64,000 nucleotides of DNA from Sparassis latifolia (GCA_018466975.1 CM031560.1:1984001-2048000), one strand, 5' to 3'. Positions 21,557 to 36,358 are shown, counted from the stretch's first letter. Notes: generated from the sequence alone by a model not told the origin. A program made the numbers and translations.

Positions 21557-23642
21557 CTGACACAAGAAAGCGATCGGAAGACTGGGCTTGTGTAGCTCGA
21601 CGTCGGGGTAGTAGGGAGGTCCCGAATTGCAATATGGCCCAGACACCGGTGAGCAAGTAGACGGTGATGCTTTATAATTTTGGGGTGAGGATGGTGGACG
21701 CACGAAGTCGAGGTATGCAGAGCAGGACGTGGACGCTGAGAGGAGAACAACAACAACACCTTACAGTCAAGCTTGAGTTCAAGTGTATAACGCACGTGAC
21801 CGTCCTTGACGTGTCGCGTGCTTGGAATATTGCCGCATCATGTTCACTGCTTTTCGTTCTGCCGTTCGCGAAAGGAGAAGAAAATGCATCAATTGGGTGT
21901 TTTCAAGAGTTCCGCACGGCTCCAGCGCTCTCCAAAACATGTTGTCGTACGAACATCTGCAGCAAATTTTCCCTCTCCTGCCCTCGTCAGACTTGGGCAA
22001 TGGCAATTAATGCGCAACGTCTGCCGAGTCAACAACATTCCCGACCATATTGAAGGGTGTACATTCCCGGCCTGAAAGTCCTCGCGCCGTTCTTCAATCG
22101 AAGCGCAAGTGGGGCGATCCTGCGGCTTCAAGGTCTACGAGTTACGAGCTGCCCTAGAGGCGCAGTGGGGAGAAATGTGGCGGCGGCGTGGTGCATCCGA
22201 GTCAGCGCTCCGCTGTCGCTCACACCTGCACGTTATTCTCAAAGCCGGCGCTCTCGAATATCGATGCGTTGCGTCGATGTATGCCAAATTATGACCGCCA
22301 CCTAAGCTTCTGGGCTGCCAGCTGCAACCCTTGCAGCGTGTCCCGCTTCAGAGCCCAGTTACTATATGTTCAGTCAGTTTTTCCCTGCCAAGTATTGACT
22401 AACTAGACTTGTGTATATGCGAAGGAGTTGGGAGCACGACAAGCTTGCAAGGAGGGACTGTGCCTGAACAACCTTGAAAGCTTGAAGGTTCCCTCTGTTT
22501 CCATTGATCCTGCACGCACGTTACGCTGGAGCTTACCTACGATAGTACTAGGTCCACCAGCTGCAGAGGGGTAGGTATATGAGATCAAAAAAATGGAGTT
22601 TGGTTCTGACACAGCCGACGACAGCATGTCGCGCACTCTAGCTAGTCTTCCCGTGGGCAGACTGACACTCTGCTTCAACCTTCGTGCCTCAGGATAGCAC
22701 ACTCTATACTGCAGTCATCCAGTAGTCCGGACTTGTGGTCGGGTTCTTCGTGAGGGAATCAGAGGGGATGCATATACTCATCAGCTTGGAGGGGTCCGGA
22801 ATATACCACCACCTCCTCCCCCGATCACACTAGCCTTGAAGTGGAATTTTGATCTCTGCTTACATTGAGTGAATATTTGATGCACTGTAATCAATTGCTT
22901 TGGTCTTTTGTATAGAGGAGGCAGTGAACACTCCGGTATTGCTGGAGTAAAATTCTGCCTGGACAATGGACATGCATTTGGCACAGGAATTGCTGGTGCG
23001 AAAATGTGCTGGGCAGATATTTGCAAGCACCGGCATTGCTAGTGCAAAATTCTTCGGGCGTTGCTGAATATTACAATTCCGGCTTCCCTATTACACGCCT
23101 CCTCCCTCGTCACCGGCTAGCCGCCCTCCTGGCAGGCACCAACCTTAAGTAATATTGTCGCCTCCAGGTCCCAGACGATGCAGTGGATAGAGTGGTAGAG
23201 CAATCCCAGGCCATTCGGTGCACGGTATGGGCGTCCTAGGGGTAAAGCATGTCCTGGAAACAATCCTGGGCGTTTGAGGCCTCCCAATATTTGAGTACTG
23301 TCAGACATCTCTGTCACGTTCAGTGTCGATGGGCGGGTGGGCAATGGGAACAGCGTCGGCTATCTAAGGGCGCGCACCGTTATCGTCGCGCGTGACTGTA
23401 CCACTAGCTCCTAGCTAAATCATCGGTGGGGACGTATGGTTAGATGCAATATGTGAAGACGACAAATAGACTGAGATACGCTGCAAGGTGTGTGCGGGTG
23501 CGCACCTGTCTGCAGACTAGGCATCACGTCAGTAATTCCACTCTCCGCGGCCGCGAGGAGAATTGAGATGGATGGTTGTAAAGAGTGATATAAGCTATGA
23601 CAACATATTTGAAGATACTGCCTGAAGGAACGAGGTATGCAC
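21557..23642. other. Intergenic region with one possible small gene
   Basis: Between the TAF6 start and the GUT2 stop I recognise no gene. Overlapping plus-strand frames at 21806-22075 (with SSARLQRSPKHVVVRTSAAN, a basic mitochondrial-presequence-like stretch) and 22109-22294 could be exons of a small gene, without any family match. From 22310 to 23640 nothing coding stands out. Confidence 0.3.
22930..23050. repeat. Degenerate repeated ATTGCTGGTGCAAAAT-like motif
   Basis: Three related blocks, TATTGCTGGAGTAAAATTCT (about 22937), AATTGCTGGTGCGAAAATGT (about 22988) and CATTGCTAGTGCAAAATTCT (about 23034), recur about 45-50 bp apart. They look like a decayed short tandem repeat in non-coding DNA. 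Confidence 0.45.
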
Positions 23643-26607
23643 TCAAACGCCACCGCCACTTTTTTCCACTGGAATGGAGCGCCTGTCGGACTTGATCGCT
23701 GTTGTAGAGAGCGGGGCGAATAAGACTTCGCGCAACCCTCCGCAGATCTACAAGTTGATGCAGCCAATCAGTCGCTCTCAAGCCTATGCATCGAAGTCGC
23801 TGTAAAAGACGCACCTCAACAAATTCGTCGAAATCGATGTCCTGCGTCTTCGTGAAGCCAGCCTCTTCAAGCACGTAATCGTAGTCCTTCATCTTCACTC
23901 CATCATAGCCAGGCAGGTCCCTGATAAGCTCAATCACATCCGTTTGTGCTATGCACTCCGGGTCCTGAGAGGGGTTCGCAGCCTTCGCGCGGCTCTCGAA
24001 CGCCTCTTGGAGCGTCTCGATCTCCCCCGTCTCGAACTGCGCCCGAGAGTATACCATTTCACGCGCCGCACGCCGTCTAGGCTCGCTGTTCGCACCAAGG
24101 CCGAGGAAGCCCTCTACATGTTCCCGGAGACCATGGGCCCCCGCTTTCGAGAACGGTACAGCGCTGGGCCGGAGGCCCATGCTCGCAAGGAATTTGGTCG
24201 CGTTCTTGATCTGCTCCTCCTTCTCTTTGGAAGACCACTTGAGCTCCTCGGCCATGATATCCACGACTCGCGGGAGGGCGTCCAGGGTGGCCTGCGCGTT
24301 CAGGAAGGCCAGACGGCAGCGGCGCGCAATGACATCTACCGCGGTCAAGGCATACTCGTGGCGCACGGCGTAGCGCACTTCCGCTTCGATGTCTGGTAGA
24401 GCCAAACATAAATTGCCTGAGTCAGTGCGTTGCGTAGCGAGTAGGCATTCAACGCGCACAAGGATATCCAGGGCTGAGATTGATTCCATGAATCGGCCAT
24501 GATAACCCGGTAGGATGAGCAAGTGAGCAAACCGTCCAGGCGCGATCACCATAATTGTCCGACAGATGCTTTGCAACTTCTGTATCAAGGCCATACTACG
24601 AGCCAAAGATGCATCAGAATTGTCAAACGACGAATTAAAAATGCCTAACTCGTTGAATAAGACCGATGAACATATTCCTGCTCCAGCCGTCGCTTCCGAC
24701 AAGCCTGAGCCTCTCGGTGATGCATCCGTTCTTGGGCTTCAATCCAAAGACTTCAACAGCCTTGTCGACGGTTTCCTCAGCCATCGCCCTGTACGTGGTC
24801 CATTTTCCACCGGCAATGGTCAACAATCCGCTGTCCGATACGTGGATCATGTGATTCCGCACGAGGCCTTCGGTGCTTGCTGCGTTCGGGTTGCGCACCA
24901 AGGGTCGAAGGCCAGCCCACGCGCTGAGCACGTCGCCTCGCCGAACCTTGATGTCAGGACTGAGGTAGTGCCGCACCTCCTCCAGGACCCACCGTATTTC
25001 CTCCTCCGGGGCCCTCGGTTCGGTCTCGACCTCTGCAGGAGTGTCTGTGGTACCGGCGATCGTGTTGCCCTGCCAGGGGAGGAAGAAGATCACACGCCCG
25101 TCAGAGGTCGCGGGGTCTAGCAGTCCCATTTTACGCGGAGAGTAGTAGTTCGGAAGTGTGATATGGATACCAGAAGACGGTTGAACAATTGGTTTGTGCT
25201 CGGGGTTGTCCATTGTGAGCAGAGCATCAGAGAACGGCCCAGTTGCATTAATTACACCCTGTTATCTTCTGCTCAGCAAGAGGAAATTTACAAAAAAGTA
25301 AGATCCACACCTTCGTACGAACATCCCATTCCTTACCCGTAAGCATGTCCTTAACGCGAGCACCATGCAGTTTACCCGAACCAGTTGCATCCTTGTGGAG
25401 AGATGTGACTTCGACGTGGTTCGCGACTATTGCCCCTTGCTGGACCGCAGTCATAATGAGTGCGATATTCATGCGCGAGTCATTGTGTTGTCCTATGCAA
25501 CGTTAGATGTATCAGAAACTAAATAAATAATAGCTCACCATCGTAATACACCAATGCACCGACAAGACCATCTCCCTTTAGCATCGGGAAAGTTTCCAAT
25601 GCTTTCCCCTTACTCATTAAGTAAGACGATTCCATGTTTTCTTTCCCAGCCAAAATATCGTACATCTTACAACCGACCCAATAATAGGGAACTTGCCAAT
25701 ACCTGAATAATGTCCGCGGCAGGAGATCAATACGATGAGATCTGCTCTCAAAATATCTACGCACTTGTAAATAGGCAGCATGATCGGAAGCATAGCCGAG
25801 AGATATGGTGCAGTCTGCAAGAAGATGCGACGTTCATGGAGCGCCTCCCTCACAAGCTTGTACTGCTCGTAGTCTAGTTCCATGACCGCTTTCTGCAGGT
25901 AACGGACACCTCCGTGCACCAGCTTAGTGGATTTCGAAGAAGTACCTATGAATGTTACGGTTGTGAGCACATCTGAACTGTAGTCCACCAAAGAGACACA
26001 GTATGTAGAACCTTCGAATAAGGGTCGCGATCCAGGACTGTGCTCAACGCACGCATGTTAGACGAACTGAAACCCCCTCCACCGATACATACCTCTGAGG
26101 TCTCCAATAGCAGAGGTATGCCTCTCCGAGCCCAGGGGCTATCTCGGACTTTATCTATCAAACGCCACGAGACCATGCGCTACTAGCCACCCACTTCTGG
26201 TGTTCGTGCACAGCAAGCCAGCAAGGCAAGACACAGAGGCATCTGTGTCCTTATTTTCGGGTGTACCCACCTGCGCTGAAGTCGTCCCTCTCCACCAACG
26301 CTACCCTCAAACCGCGACTAGCAGCATCTACCGCAACACCAGCTCCGGTAGCTCCTCCACCGACGATAAGAAGATCAAATTCGTCAGGATACTCATCGCC
26401 TTGCTTCTCCGAAGACGAGCTAAGCGCATTCAGCATACTCTCTCTCGACGGGGGTGTCCATGGCGGCGGGGGCCGGCGAGTCTGCTTGGTCGATGGCGGA
26501 TACGAAGGCCCGGAGTTCAGGTAGTAGTATCCACCGCCAGCGGCGACAATGGTCGCGCCAGAGACTACGGCCAGCGTCCGACGAGAGAAGATAACTCTGC
26601 GGAGCAT
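23643..26607 (-). CDS. GUT2: FAD-dependent mitochondrial glycerol-3-phosphate dehydrogenase
   Basis: Oxidises glycerol-3-phosphate to dihydroxyacetone phosphate at the mitochondrial inner membrane and passes electrons to quinone. ATG 26607 opens a basic N-terminus and a hydrophobic segment ([19 protein letters not shown]), then the FAD-binding motif [18 protein letters not shown]. Later exons carry [109 protein letters not shown], and [20 protein letters not shown]. The C-terminal part has an EF-hand-like stretch ([11 protein letters not shown]) and the end [20 protein letters not shown] with stop at 23643-23645. All nine or so junctions checked keep frame. The first intron (about 26267-25947, 320 bp) is unusually long against the 50-60 bp norm here. 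Complete. Confidence 0.97.
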
Positions 26608-28277
26608 GAGCGAGGAGCACGATGGTCGGGGCTGGCAACAAAGAATGAATGTTGCATGACGATCGTGTCTGTGTTCACGGCCGAGAAAGATTGGGGCGAA
26701 TACTATTGCCTGGCCTTCGGGCAGTCGGGCCGTCGGGCCGTCGACTCCGAAGTCGCATCACCTAGGCTGGAGTGGCAGTGGCAGTATCGATATCAGAAGT
26801 ACCTTACTGCGCGACGGCGGCTGGGCTGGTGCAGCTCGCGACACGGTCCCCCTCGTACCTGCTGGTGGCGTCAACTTCTAGACAAATTATTCAGTGGACT
26901 CATTCAAGTCTGCATGGTTAGTAGGTAGTAAGATCTTGCACGCCCTTCTCTGTAAAAGGAATGTACGCAAGAAAATTCGTACAATATGTACCTTCCGTAT
27001 AGGCAATTTCGCAGTTTTACGGATACGCTGTGTCTACTGATAGTTGTCCAATTCGAGCAGTGCCAACTGTAGCGGTGCTGCAGAAGGCGGTGATTGATGC
27101 AGGTGGCGTCTTTTGCCCGGGCGGGCAGTGGAGAGCGTGTATCAATGAAAAGGATCGGGGATCGAGTCCATACCATTCGGCGGATGACTTGACTGACAGA
27201 CAATTTTTGCTCAGCACATTTCCTACTGGTTCTACGAGTACACGGCGGCCATTCCTGGCATGGAAATGGCTGCAGTTATCAAGTGTCAGACACCCGAAGA
27301 ACCACACATAATGCACGACGATTTGTGTCCTCGTTAGTGATTCCATAATGTATAAAATAGCTGCAGGCTCAGCTTCAACGCTTCAAAGTTCCATATGCAT
27401 TGCAAGATGATGCTCAGAAGCGTGACGACACCCGTACAAGAATCTAAGATCTCGATCGTGGGCCGGGTCGGTAACGGTATACCTGAGTGATTAATCGGGT
27501 TGTCTCCTTGAGCTTTCTGTCTACATATGTTTCTTCTGAACGAGTCACCGCATTCATGAGATGCTTGTCCTTCATCCCAGGTCTTTGTTAAAACCTTTTA
27601 AATCCAAGGTGAGGAGCACTCTTTATTCAGAATTCACAAAGAGCAGCAACGGTGTTAGTCCACCGTACGCCAAGGTATACGGCGATTGAAGGCCAACAAT
27701 CGAAAAAATGACTGCGTCGTGTCTGTAATTCAACGGGACATCAGTCATGGCGTACCTATTATGTACGTACACGATGGTACGCAATACTAGCGCACATTGA
27801 GTGATTGCACTAATCGTGTTCTAAATGTCAATGTTAGTGCTCACGCACATGGCGGACGCGACTAAGATCGATTCCAAGCACCACCGAACGCGACATACCG
27901 TGACTGATCCTTCGGGAGAACACATTGGCAGTTCTCGGGGTCCTAGCGGCATGCGTATACGAGCTATCTGTGCTCTGTTTTGACTGCACACCGCGCATAT
28001 ACGTATACGATGCAATACTCTCACAAGAGCGCTCGAGGCTGTGTGGCCGCACATCGTTTCTCTGTGCATCATTCCCTCAGATCACTAAAGTTTCCACAAA
28101 GCATATCAGAGTGGCCAGGCTTCTAGGTGTCCACGATACGGTTGAGAGATCGATGGTCGGATCGGAAGCGTCCCTGAAACGGGTTCCGCGAGCCTCTGTA
28201 AAAAGGGCCTAGCAATTCCAAGACGCGACCCCCTTTTGACATACCCACTCTTTTCACTAGTCTCACGAGCTATAGGG
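26608..28277. other. Divergent intergenic region (GUT2 / FAD oxidoreductase)
   Basis: About 1.7 kb between two divergent starts. A stretch around 27030-27320 has overlapping open frames on both strands (plus reading YWFYEYTAAIPGMEMAAVI near 27208-27264) that could be a decayed exon, but nothing is identified. 27360-28270 shows no coding signal that I can support. Confidence 0.35.
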
Positions 28278-30629
28278 ATGAAGATCGCTATCGTTGGTTC
28301 TGGTGTGTCTGGTCTTGCCGCCACTTGGGTGTGTTAATTCCTGTCCTCGCAAGGAACAGCTGAATTTGAATTACTTTCCGTATACTCGTCTCGTCTCGTT
28401 GGGACACCGGTCGTCCTGGATAGCTGCTGAACGAGTACACACACCACGAAGTGCATCTATACGAGGCAGGCTCACGTCCCGGTGGTCATGTCAACACGGC
28501 TACATTCGTCCAGCCTGGAAAGGAACCCGCAGAAGTGGATACGTGAGCACAATCACTTGACTTACTGTAGGTCGTTGGAAGCTCATTTCCATGACCCGCC
28601 AGCGCATTCGTGTGTCTCAGCCATCCTCGCCACTTTATAGAGAGAGATCCGCTGAACTTCTCGCAATTTCCAGATTGTTTTCAACCCGATCATGTACCCT
28701 AATTTCGTGCGCTTCCTTCAGCAATATCCGTCGCTACGTGAACGCATCATCTCCAGTCTTATGTCCTTCACGGTGACACGAGACGGGGGTGCATTTATGT
28801 GGGCCAGCAGCTGCCTTCGGTCGTTCTTCTGCCAATCTTTCCGAGTGTTCGACCCGCGAATGTGGCGTATGTTATATGACATCGTCCGTTTCAACGCTTG
28901 TGCACCGAATCTCCTCGTGGAGCCCGAGCCCATAGATAGGGACGAAATAACCGTTGGAGAGTACATACGGCGGGAAGGCTACTCAGATTTTTTCAAAGAC
29001 AACTATCTTATCGTGAGCCGCAGTTTGTCGTTTCTGTTCAGTGTCTTGATGGACTGAAGTTATGCATACATAGCCACTAACCGCCGCCATTTGGAGTACC
29101 CCGCCAGACAAGTGCGCACTTGACTTCCCCGCTCGCACTCTCGTGGGTCCTACTTATATCCCGGATCAACGTGTGTAAGGTTCAATATGACCCTCTCAAT
29201 TACAGATCCGATTCTTTCAAAACCATCATCTCTTGTCTATCACAAAGCAGGCAACTTGGTTTACCTTCGAAGGCGGAAGGTAAGCGCCGTCCTTCCCATC
29301 GGATCAGTGCATTGATAGGCGCTCATCCTGTCTGCCTGACACAGCCGGATATACGTTGATCACATCATCTCCTCCCTACCTGCTGCGCAGTTCCATCTTT
29401 CGACGCCCGTGCGTTCCGTGAGCTCCGTTCCTTCGGACGGTACAGCGTCAGGATCACCATACCAGGTAGAGCTCACAACGGCCGCTGGCGAGCGCGTCTT
29501 GTACGACCATGTCATCCTTGCTTGCCACTCGAACGAATCGCTTCAGATCCTCCGTAATGGCGGCGTCGTTACCGCCGACGAGGAACGGATATTAGGCTCC
29601 GTCCAGTGGACGCCAAACAAAGTCGTCTTGCATTGCGACGAGAGGGTAAGTTTGGCTTCACTGTTTATGTGTGATTGAGCACCTGCGCCCGGCATGCAGA
29701 TTGCACGTCGGTGTTTGTGGTGTGTTCCACGCAATAGATGGCTGTCGGACGTCCATTCTAATTTGTCGACGCGACTCTGACTGTTTCTACAGTTTATGCC
29801 GCCGCGTCGCGACTTGTGGTCATGTTGGAACTACCTGACCAAGCCAGGGGCAGATAGCTCTGGGCAGGGGAAGCCGAACGCCACCAATGTATCTATGTAC
29901 GTATACTCTAGACCGTCCCATCTACCGTGCCTCGCTGATCGTGTCTCTACACAGCACCTGTGTGTATTCAATAACCTCATCGCACGTCTCGAGAAATTGC
30001 CGCTTACCAGCAGTTCTCCAGTCTGGATGAATGTACTGCAGCGTCTCCCGATGGAGCGCCACGGGCTCGTCCTCGTTACGGTCAACCCGCCGTTCGAGCC
30101 CGACCCCGCAAAGGTCGTAGGCCAGTTCAGCTTCGACCATCCAGTGCTGAGCACCAAGGTCGGTCTCCGCCACGCAGCTCCCGCGCGCGTACTGACCCTC
30201 GCACCCCCCGCTATGCATTCCCACGAACGACAGACCGTCCGCGCCCAGCAAGAGCTCCCCGCGATCCAGCGGACGCGCGGCGTCTCCTACGCGGGCGGGT
30301 GGATGAACTACGGCTTCCACGAGGACGGGTTCACCGCGGGCCTGCGCGCCGCGTCCGCGCTGCTGCTCACGGACGCGAACGCCTCCAAGACGAAGGGCGG
30401 CGCGCCGTTCCCGATCGCCGACGCGGACGCGCTGCAGGCACACAGGCCCGTGTGGTACGCGGGCGTGTTCGACGCGGTGGAGACGGTCGGCCTGCGCGGG
30501 GTGGTGGGCACGCTCTTCTGCGGGCTCCTCGGCGCCGCGCGGGTGATCGCCGGCGCGCTGGGCGTCGAAGGTGTGAAGGTGCTGAACGCTGAGCTGCGGA
30601 GGGACGCTGCGAGGGGGTTCGTGGGTTGA
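28278..30629 (+). CDS. FAD-dependent amine-oxidase-like protein (COG2907 type)
   Basis: Predicted NAD/FAD-binding oxidoreductase. ATG 28278 starts MKIAIVGSGVSGLAATW, a dinucleotide-binding fold, followed by LYEAGSRPGGHVNTATF. A 7-nt micro-exon (28603-28609) joins EVDT to FIVFNPIMYPNFVRFL. Further exons carry TVTRDGGAF, FRVFDPRMWRMLYDIVRFNA, SDFFKDNYLI|PLTAAIWSTPPDK, NHHLLSITKQATWFTFEGG, VILACHSNESLQIL, GSVQWTPNKVVLHCDER, SCWNYLTK, VLVTVNPPFEPDPA, FDHPVLSTK, and the end TRGVSYAGGWMNYGFHEDG ... RRDAARGFVG. The exon near 29896-30012 needs a roughly 117-bp intron to keep frame. Members of this family are found beside CFA synthase genes in bacteria and fused to CFA synthase in plants, so a role in modified fatty acid formation is plausible; the substrate is unknown. 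Confidence 0.9.
28603..28609 (+). other. 7-nt micro-exon (CGCATTC) in the FAD oxidoreductase
   Basis: Exon 2 ends in GTGGATAC at 28542 and the next obvious exon starts ATTGTTTTC at 28674; joined directly they are out of frame. CGCATTC at 28603-28609 is preceded by CCGCCAG and followed by GTGTGT, giving introns of 60 and 64 bp, and restores DTAFIVFN, close to the family's usual DTGFIVFN. Inference from sequence and family motif; no transcript seen. Confidence 0.75.
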
Positions 30630-31412
30630 CGCGCTCGTTCTCTCTTCCCGTCCGGACATTGGATCTATAGATGGTGGATGGTAGATTCTATGCCATAGAA
30701 CGTACATAACTTAATTTATGCGTTCAATTCTGTGACATTTACGGATAACCGCCGCATGCTTGCTACGTGCGCAATATTCTGGTGCGACTAGTATACACCC
30801 ACTCACTCAATTCCACGTGTAGTAGAAGTACATGTAAAAAGTTTTTTGTGACGTGGGCATGCCTCTGTCCCCGGAATGAAGCGGATGTACGTGCAACAGC
30901 ACGAAGACAACGGTCCTTCCGCTACAGAACGCGGCACCTTTGTATCATGCACACCACTACCTACGCGACAAACAAGCCAATAGAAACCAATAAAAAAACA
31001 CCAGCGTCCACGACACACCATTTTGGTACAACCAGACAAAGGGGGGGGGGTGCGGATACAAGAACGGGGAGTACAAGAACGGGGGGTTCGGGGTACATGG
31101 ATGGGGGAATACGGGGCACACATAGGGTAAGGCAGCGGAGTGAGCTCGAGGCACGGAAGGGGGGGTACAAGTCTGGTGTGGACCGCAGCGCCAGCGCGTA
31201 CTAGATGAAAAATATATCGTAGCTTCGAAAAGAGAACTGTCCGGATGGCGAATGTGCGTTTGTGCTTGTCCGCGTGTGCATGTGCGTCGTGGGTAATCAT
31301 ACAAGTCAGGGAGGGCGGGCACTTAGATGTGGAGTGCGGTAGATGAGTGCTGGTCGCTACACGACCCGCCTGCGGCACGGCGAGAGGTGGAAGGGGGGGT
31401 CAGGCCGCCCCC
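30630..31412. other. Convergent 3' intergenic region
   Basis: The stretch between the stops of two converging genes has no supported gene. It contains a G-rich repeat cluster described separately. Plus-strand frames such as 30767-31204 are low complexity and unlikely to be coding. Confidence 0.5.
31041..31165 (+). repeat. G-run cluster with G-quadruplex potential
   Basis: Runs of G occur at 31041-31050 (10), 31066-31069, 31081-31086, 31090-31093, 31103-31107, 31113-31116 and 31159-31165, partly within an imperfect repeat of TACAAGAACGGGG. Seven runs of at least four G on one strand in 125 bp meet the usual G4 pattern. It sits between two convergent 3' ends. Confidence 0.7.
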
Positions 31413-33823
31413 TCAGCTGCAGCCGTTGTATTTGGAGTTCAGCGGGAACTGGTAGCCCGCCTGCGCCCAGGTCGTAAGGTTCGGGTTCGTGTACGCGTTC
31501 AGATGCCTAGAAGGGTGCACAGAATGAATGAATGAGCTGTACAGCACGGTAGAAGAAAGGTCCACACCGTTCGATGTAGTCCGCAGTGGGGTACCGCGGC
31601 GGGTCGCAAGTCAGCCCATTCGAGACGTCCGAGCGCTGGTATACCCGCACGTAATCTATGAACATCTGCGAGGGGAACACCAAGTGCTCAAAGTCCTGCG
31701 CCTCGAAGGATGCTGCCGACAGAGACGTCAGCGACGCCAACCGCAGCAAGAAGCGAACATCACTCACGCGCCATTCCCAGGTTGAGCACCATATACTGCG
31801 ATATGGGGGTAAGCGACGAGCAAGCACACAATGCAGACAGACAAAATGGCGTACCATCGGCTCCTCAGGAATGAGGCGCCCGCTAATCTGTGTGATGCTG
31901 TCCGGGCCGAGGGTCGCGGGCGTGACCTTCCACGTCTGCTGCCCGTCCGCAAACCATGTTATGTACCCTGCCTCGCGGTTGTCTGGATTAGAGTACCACT
32001 CGTACGCATACTTCGCATACCCGGCATCATTGTAGTTGCTCCCGTTGATATACGTGACCGCAGACACCGCCTGCTGGTAGATCCCGCCCTTGTAGCTGTT
32101 GAAGAACGTGCCCGTCTCGTTGTATATCGGCGTCGACGTCGAGTCGTTCGCGAACTCGTACTGGAAGTTGTACGGCGCGACCTGCATGCTCTGCGATGCC
32201 TCCGCCCTGAACCCGACCGGGTCAATCTGCGCCTCGATGACGTCCACCTCAGGCACACCGCGCCCGACGTTCACAGACGGACCGGGGTGGTCGCTCCCAG
32301 GGCACGAGCATGCCGACAGCTTCTGCCCAGGTTGGTAGCTGATCGGCCCGCCCCCTGGTCCGCCCGTCGCCGCCCCCGCGGGCACCCCCGACTGGCTGGT
32401 CTGGTTCGGGAACGTGCCGACGTCGCACGCCGCGTACGTGTACGGCCACATCCCCTCCGTCGTCGCCCCGTACCCCGCCCGCCCGAGGTTCCCCATCGTC
32501 CACGCCGCCGGCCAGAACCCCGGCGCGGTCGGCGCCCCCGGCAGCGATATCGACATCTCGATGTACCCCGTCGTGAAGCAGATCTTGTTCCACGACTGCA
32601 GCATCCCGCTCCGGAAGTTCTTGCTGTGGTTCTCCACCTCGCTGATCGTGATCACCAGTTTCCCGTTCGCCGTCGTGATCGCCTGAAGAGTGCGTGCGTC
32701 AGCGAGAATCAGAGGCAACACTCGAACCAAAATAAGGAAAATGCCGAAAGCACCAGGTACAAAGATGCAAATGTCCAAAGCAAATCCATAGCCAGATGAG
32801 AACGCAACAGCGCGGGAAATAATCAACAACCTATCCCCACAAGGGTATAGATGTCAAAAGCAAAAGCATAGCTGACCGCACTCTGCGCCTCGGAAGGCGT
32901 CATGCCACCAACGCCCTGCCTTCGACAGGGGCAGAAAAACGAAAAAAATAATCACAAGCACTCACATCTGGAGAATACCATTCGAGATCGGCCGTGGGCC
33001 AATAATCGAGGTCCACCGCTTCCCAGTACGGGTCATCGCCGGGCCAAAACGTGCGCCCGTCCGTCTCGAACTCGTCGCTGAACATGAGGTTGTACGTCGA
33101 CCCGTCCGAGGCGACGTGCGAGTACGCATCCCGGGGCGTGTCCTTGTCGATCAGCGTCGGCAGACCCGGCAGGTTGGGAATCTGGCCGGACGAGTTGATC
33201 CCGCCGATGTTGAACCCAGGCGTGTATGGCGGGGGATATGCGTAGTACCTGATGATGGGGTACCCCGCGAAGAGCGTGAGCAGCGCGAGGATGGTGATCG
33301 TGAGCGCGGAGAGATTCAGCCAGCCGCGTGCGGAGAAGATGGTGCATGTGCGCGCCTCCTTGGCGTCGCGGACAGGGTCTGGGTCGTGGAGAGGGTCGTC
33401 GACGTCCGAGTCTTTGTTGTCCCAGAGGTAGGGGTATGGCGGCACCGAGGCGGACATCAAATGGCTGGTGGTCTTGTCCCCGGTGGTGACGGATGCCTCT
33501 GAGGGTGCGGCGCTGAAGCGAGACGCACCGTTGGTGACCGAGGACGGGTTGTATGAGTATGGGCCATAGCCGCCGCCGATTGCGCCTGTTGCGACGCTGT
33601 ACGCGGTGTCGGAACGTTGAGATACGAAGTTGTTTGGTGGGATCGGCTGAGGCGCAGAGGGGTCGCGGTGGGTGTTGTGGTTGGATTGAGAAGGGTGGTG
33701 GGCGGGTGGGGGCTGAGTAGAGCGGGAAGAGGAGCGAGGAGAGACTTGCATCTGCGGGCTCTGTGGGATGGCGGCGTAGAGGTCAGAGGGAGGAGGTGGA
33801 GCGCCTCTGCGCAAGGTGGGCAT
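31413..33823 (-). CDS. KRE6/SKN1 family beta-glucan synthesis protein (GH16)
   Basis: Type II membrane protein of the secretory pathway needed for beta-1,6-glucan in the cell wall. From ATG 33823: a cytosolic Pro/Ser/Gln-rich tail of about 165 residues, one transmembrane helix (WLNLSALTITILALLTLFAG, about 33320-33261), then SDEFETDGRTFWPGDDPYWE and DLEWYSPD. A roughly 280-bp intron follows, then TTANGKLVITISEVENH, WNKICFTTGYIEMSISLPG, FWPAAWTMGNLGRAGYGAT, a Gly/Pro loop, and the GH16 catalytic motif EVDVIEAQ (about 32247). After GYITWFADGQQTWKVT come small exons, FPSQMFIDYVRVYQR and the end YQFPLNSKYNGCS at 31413. All landmark motifs are present, so it appears functional. Whether it is the KRE6 or the SKN1 paralogue cannot be said. 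Confidence 0.95.

Positions 33824-36358
<2,535 letters not shown>

Noticed and set aside
24560..24660. Apparent stop in GUT2 after [11 protein letters not shown]
   Set aside because: A GTTAGG donor and a TCGTAG acceptor remove the segment and rejoin [13 protein letters not shown] in frame.
29922..30707. 261-codon minus-strand open frame
   Set aside because: It lies opposite the well-supported FAD oxidoreductase exon in very GC-rich DNA; open by composition only.
31831..32799. 322-codon Arg-rich plus-strand frame
   Set aside because: Opposite the GH16 domain of the KRE6-type gene; Arg-rich text is typical of an antisense shadow of GC-rich coding DNA.
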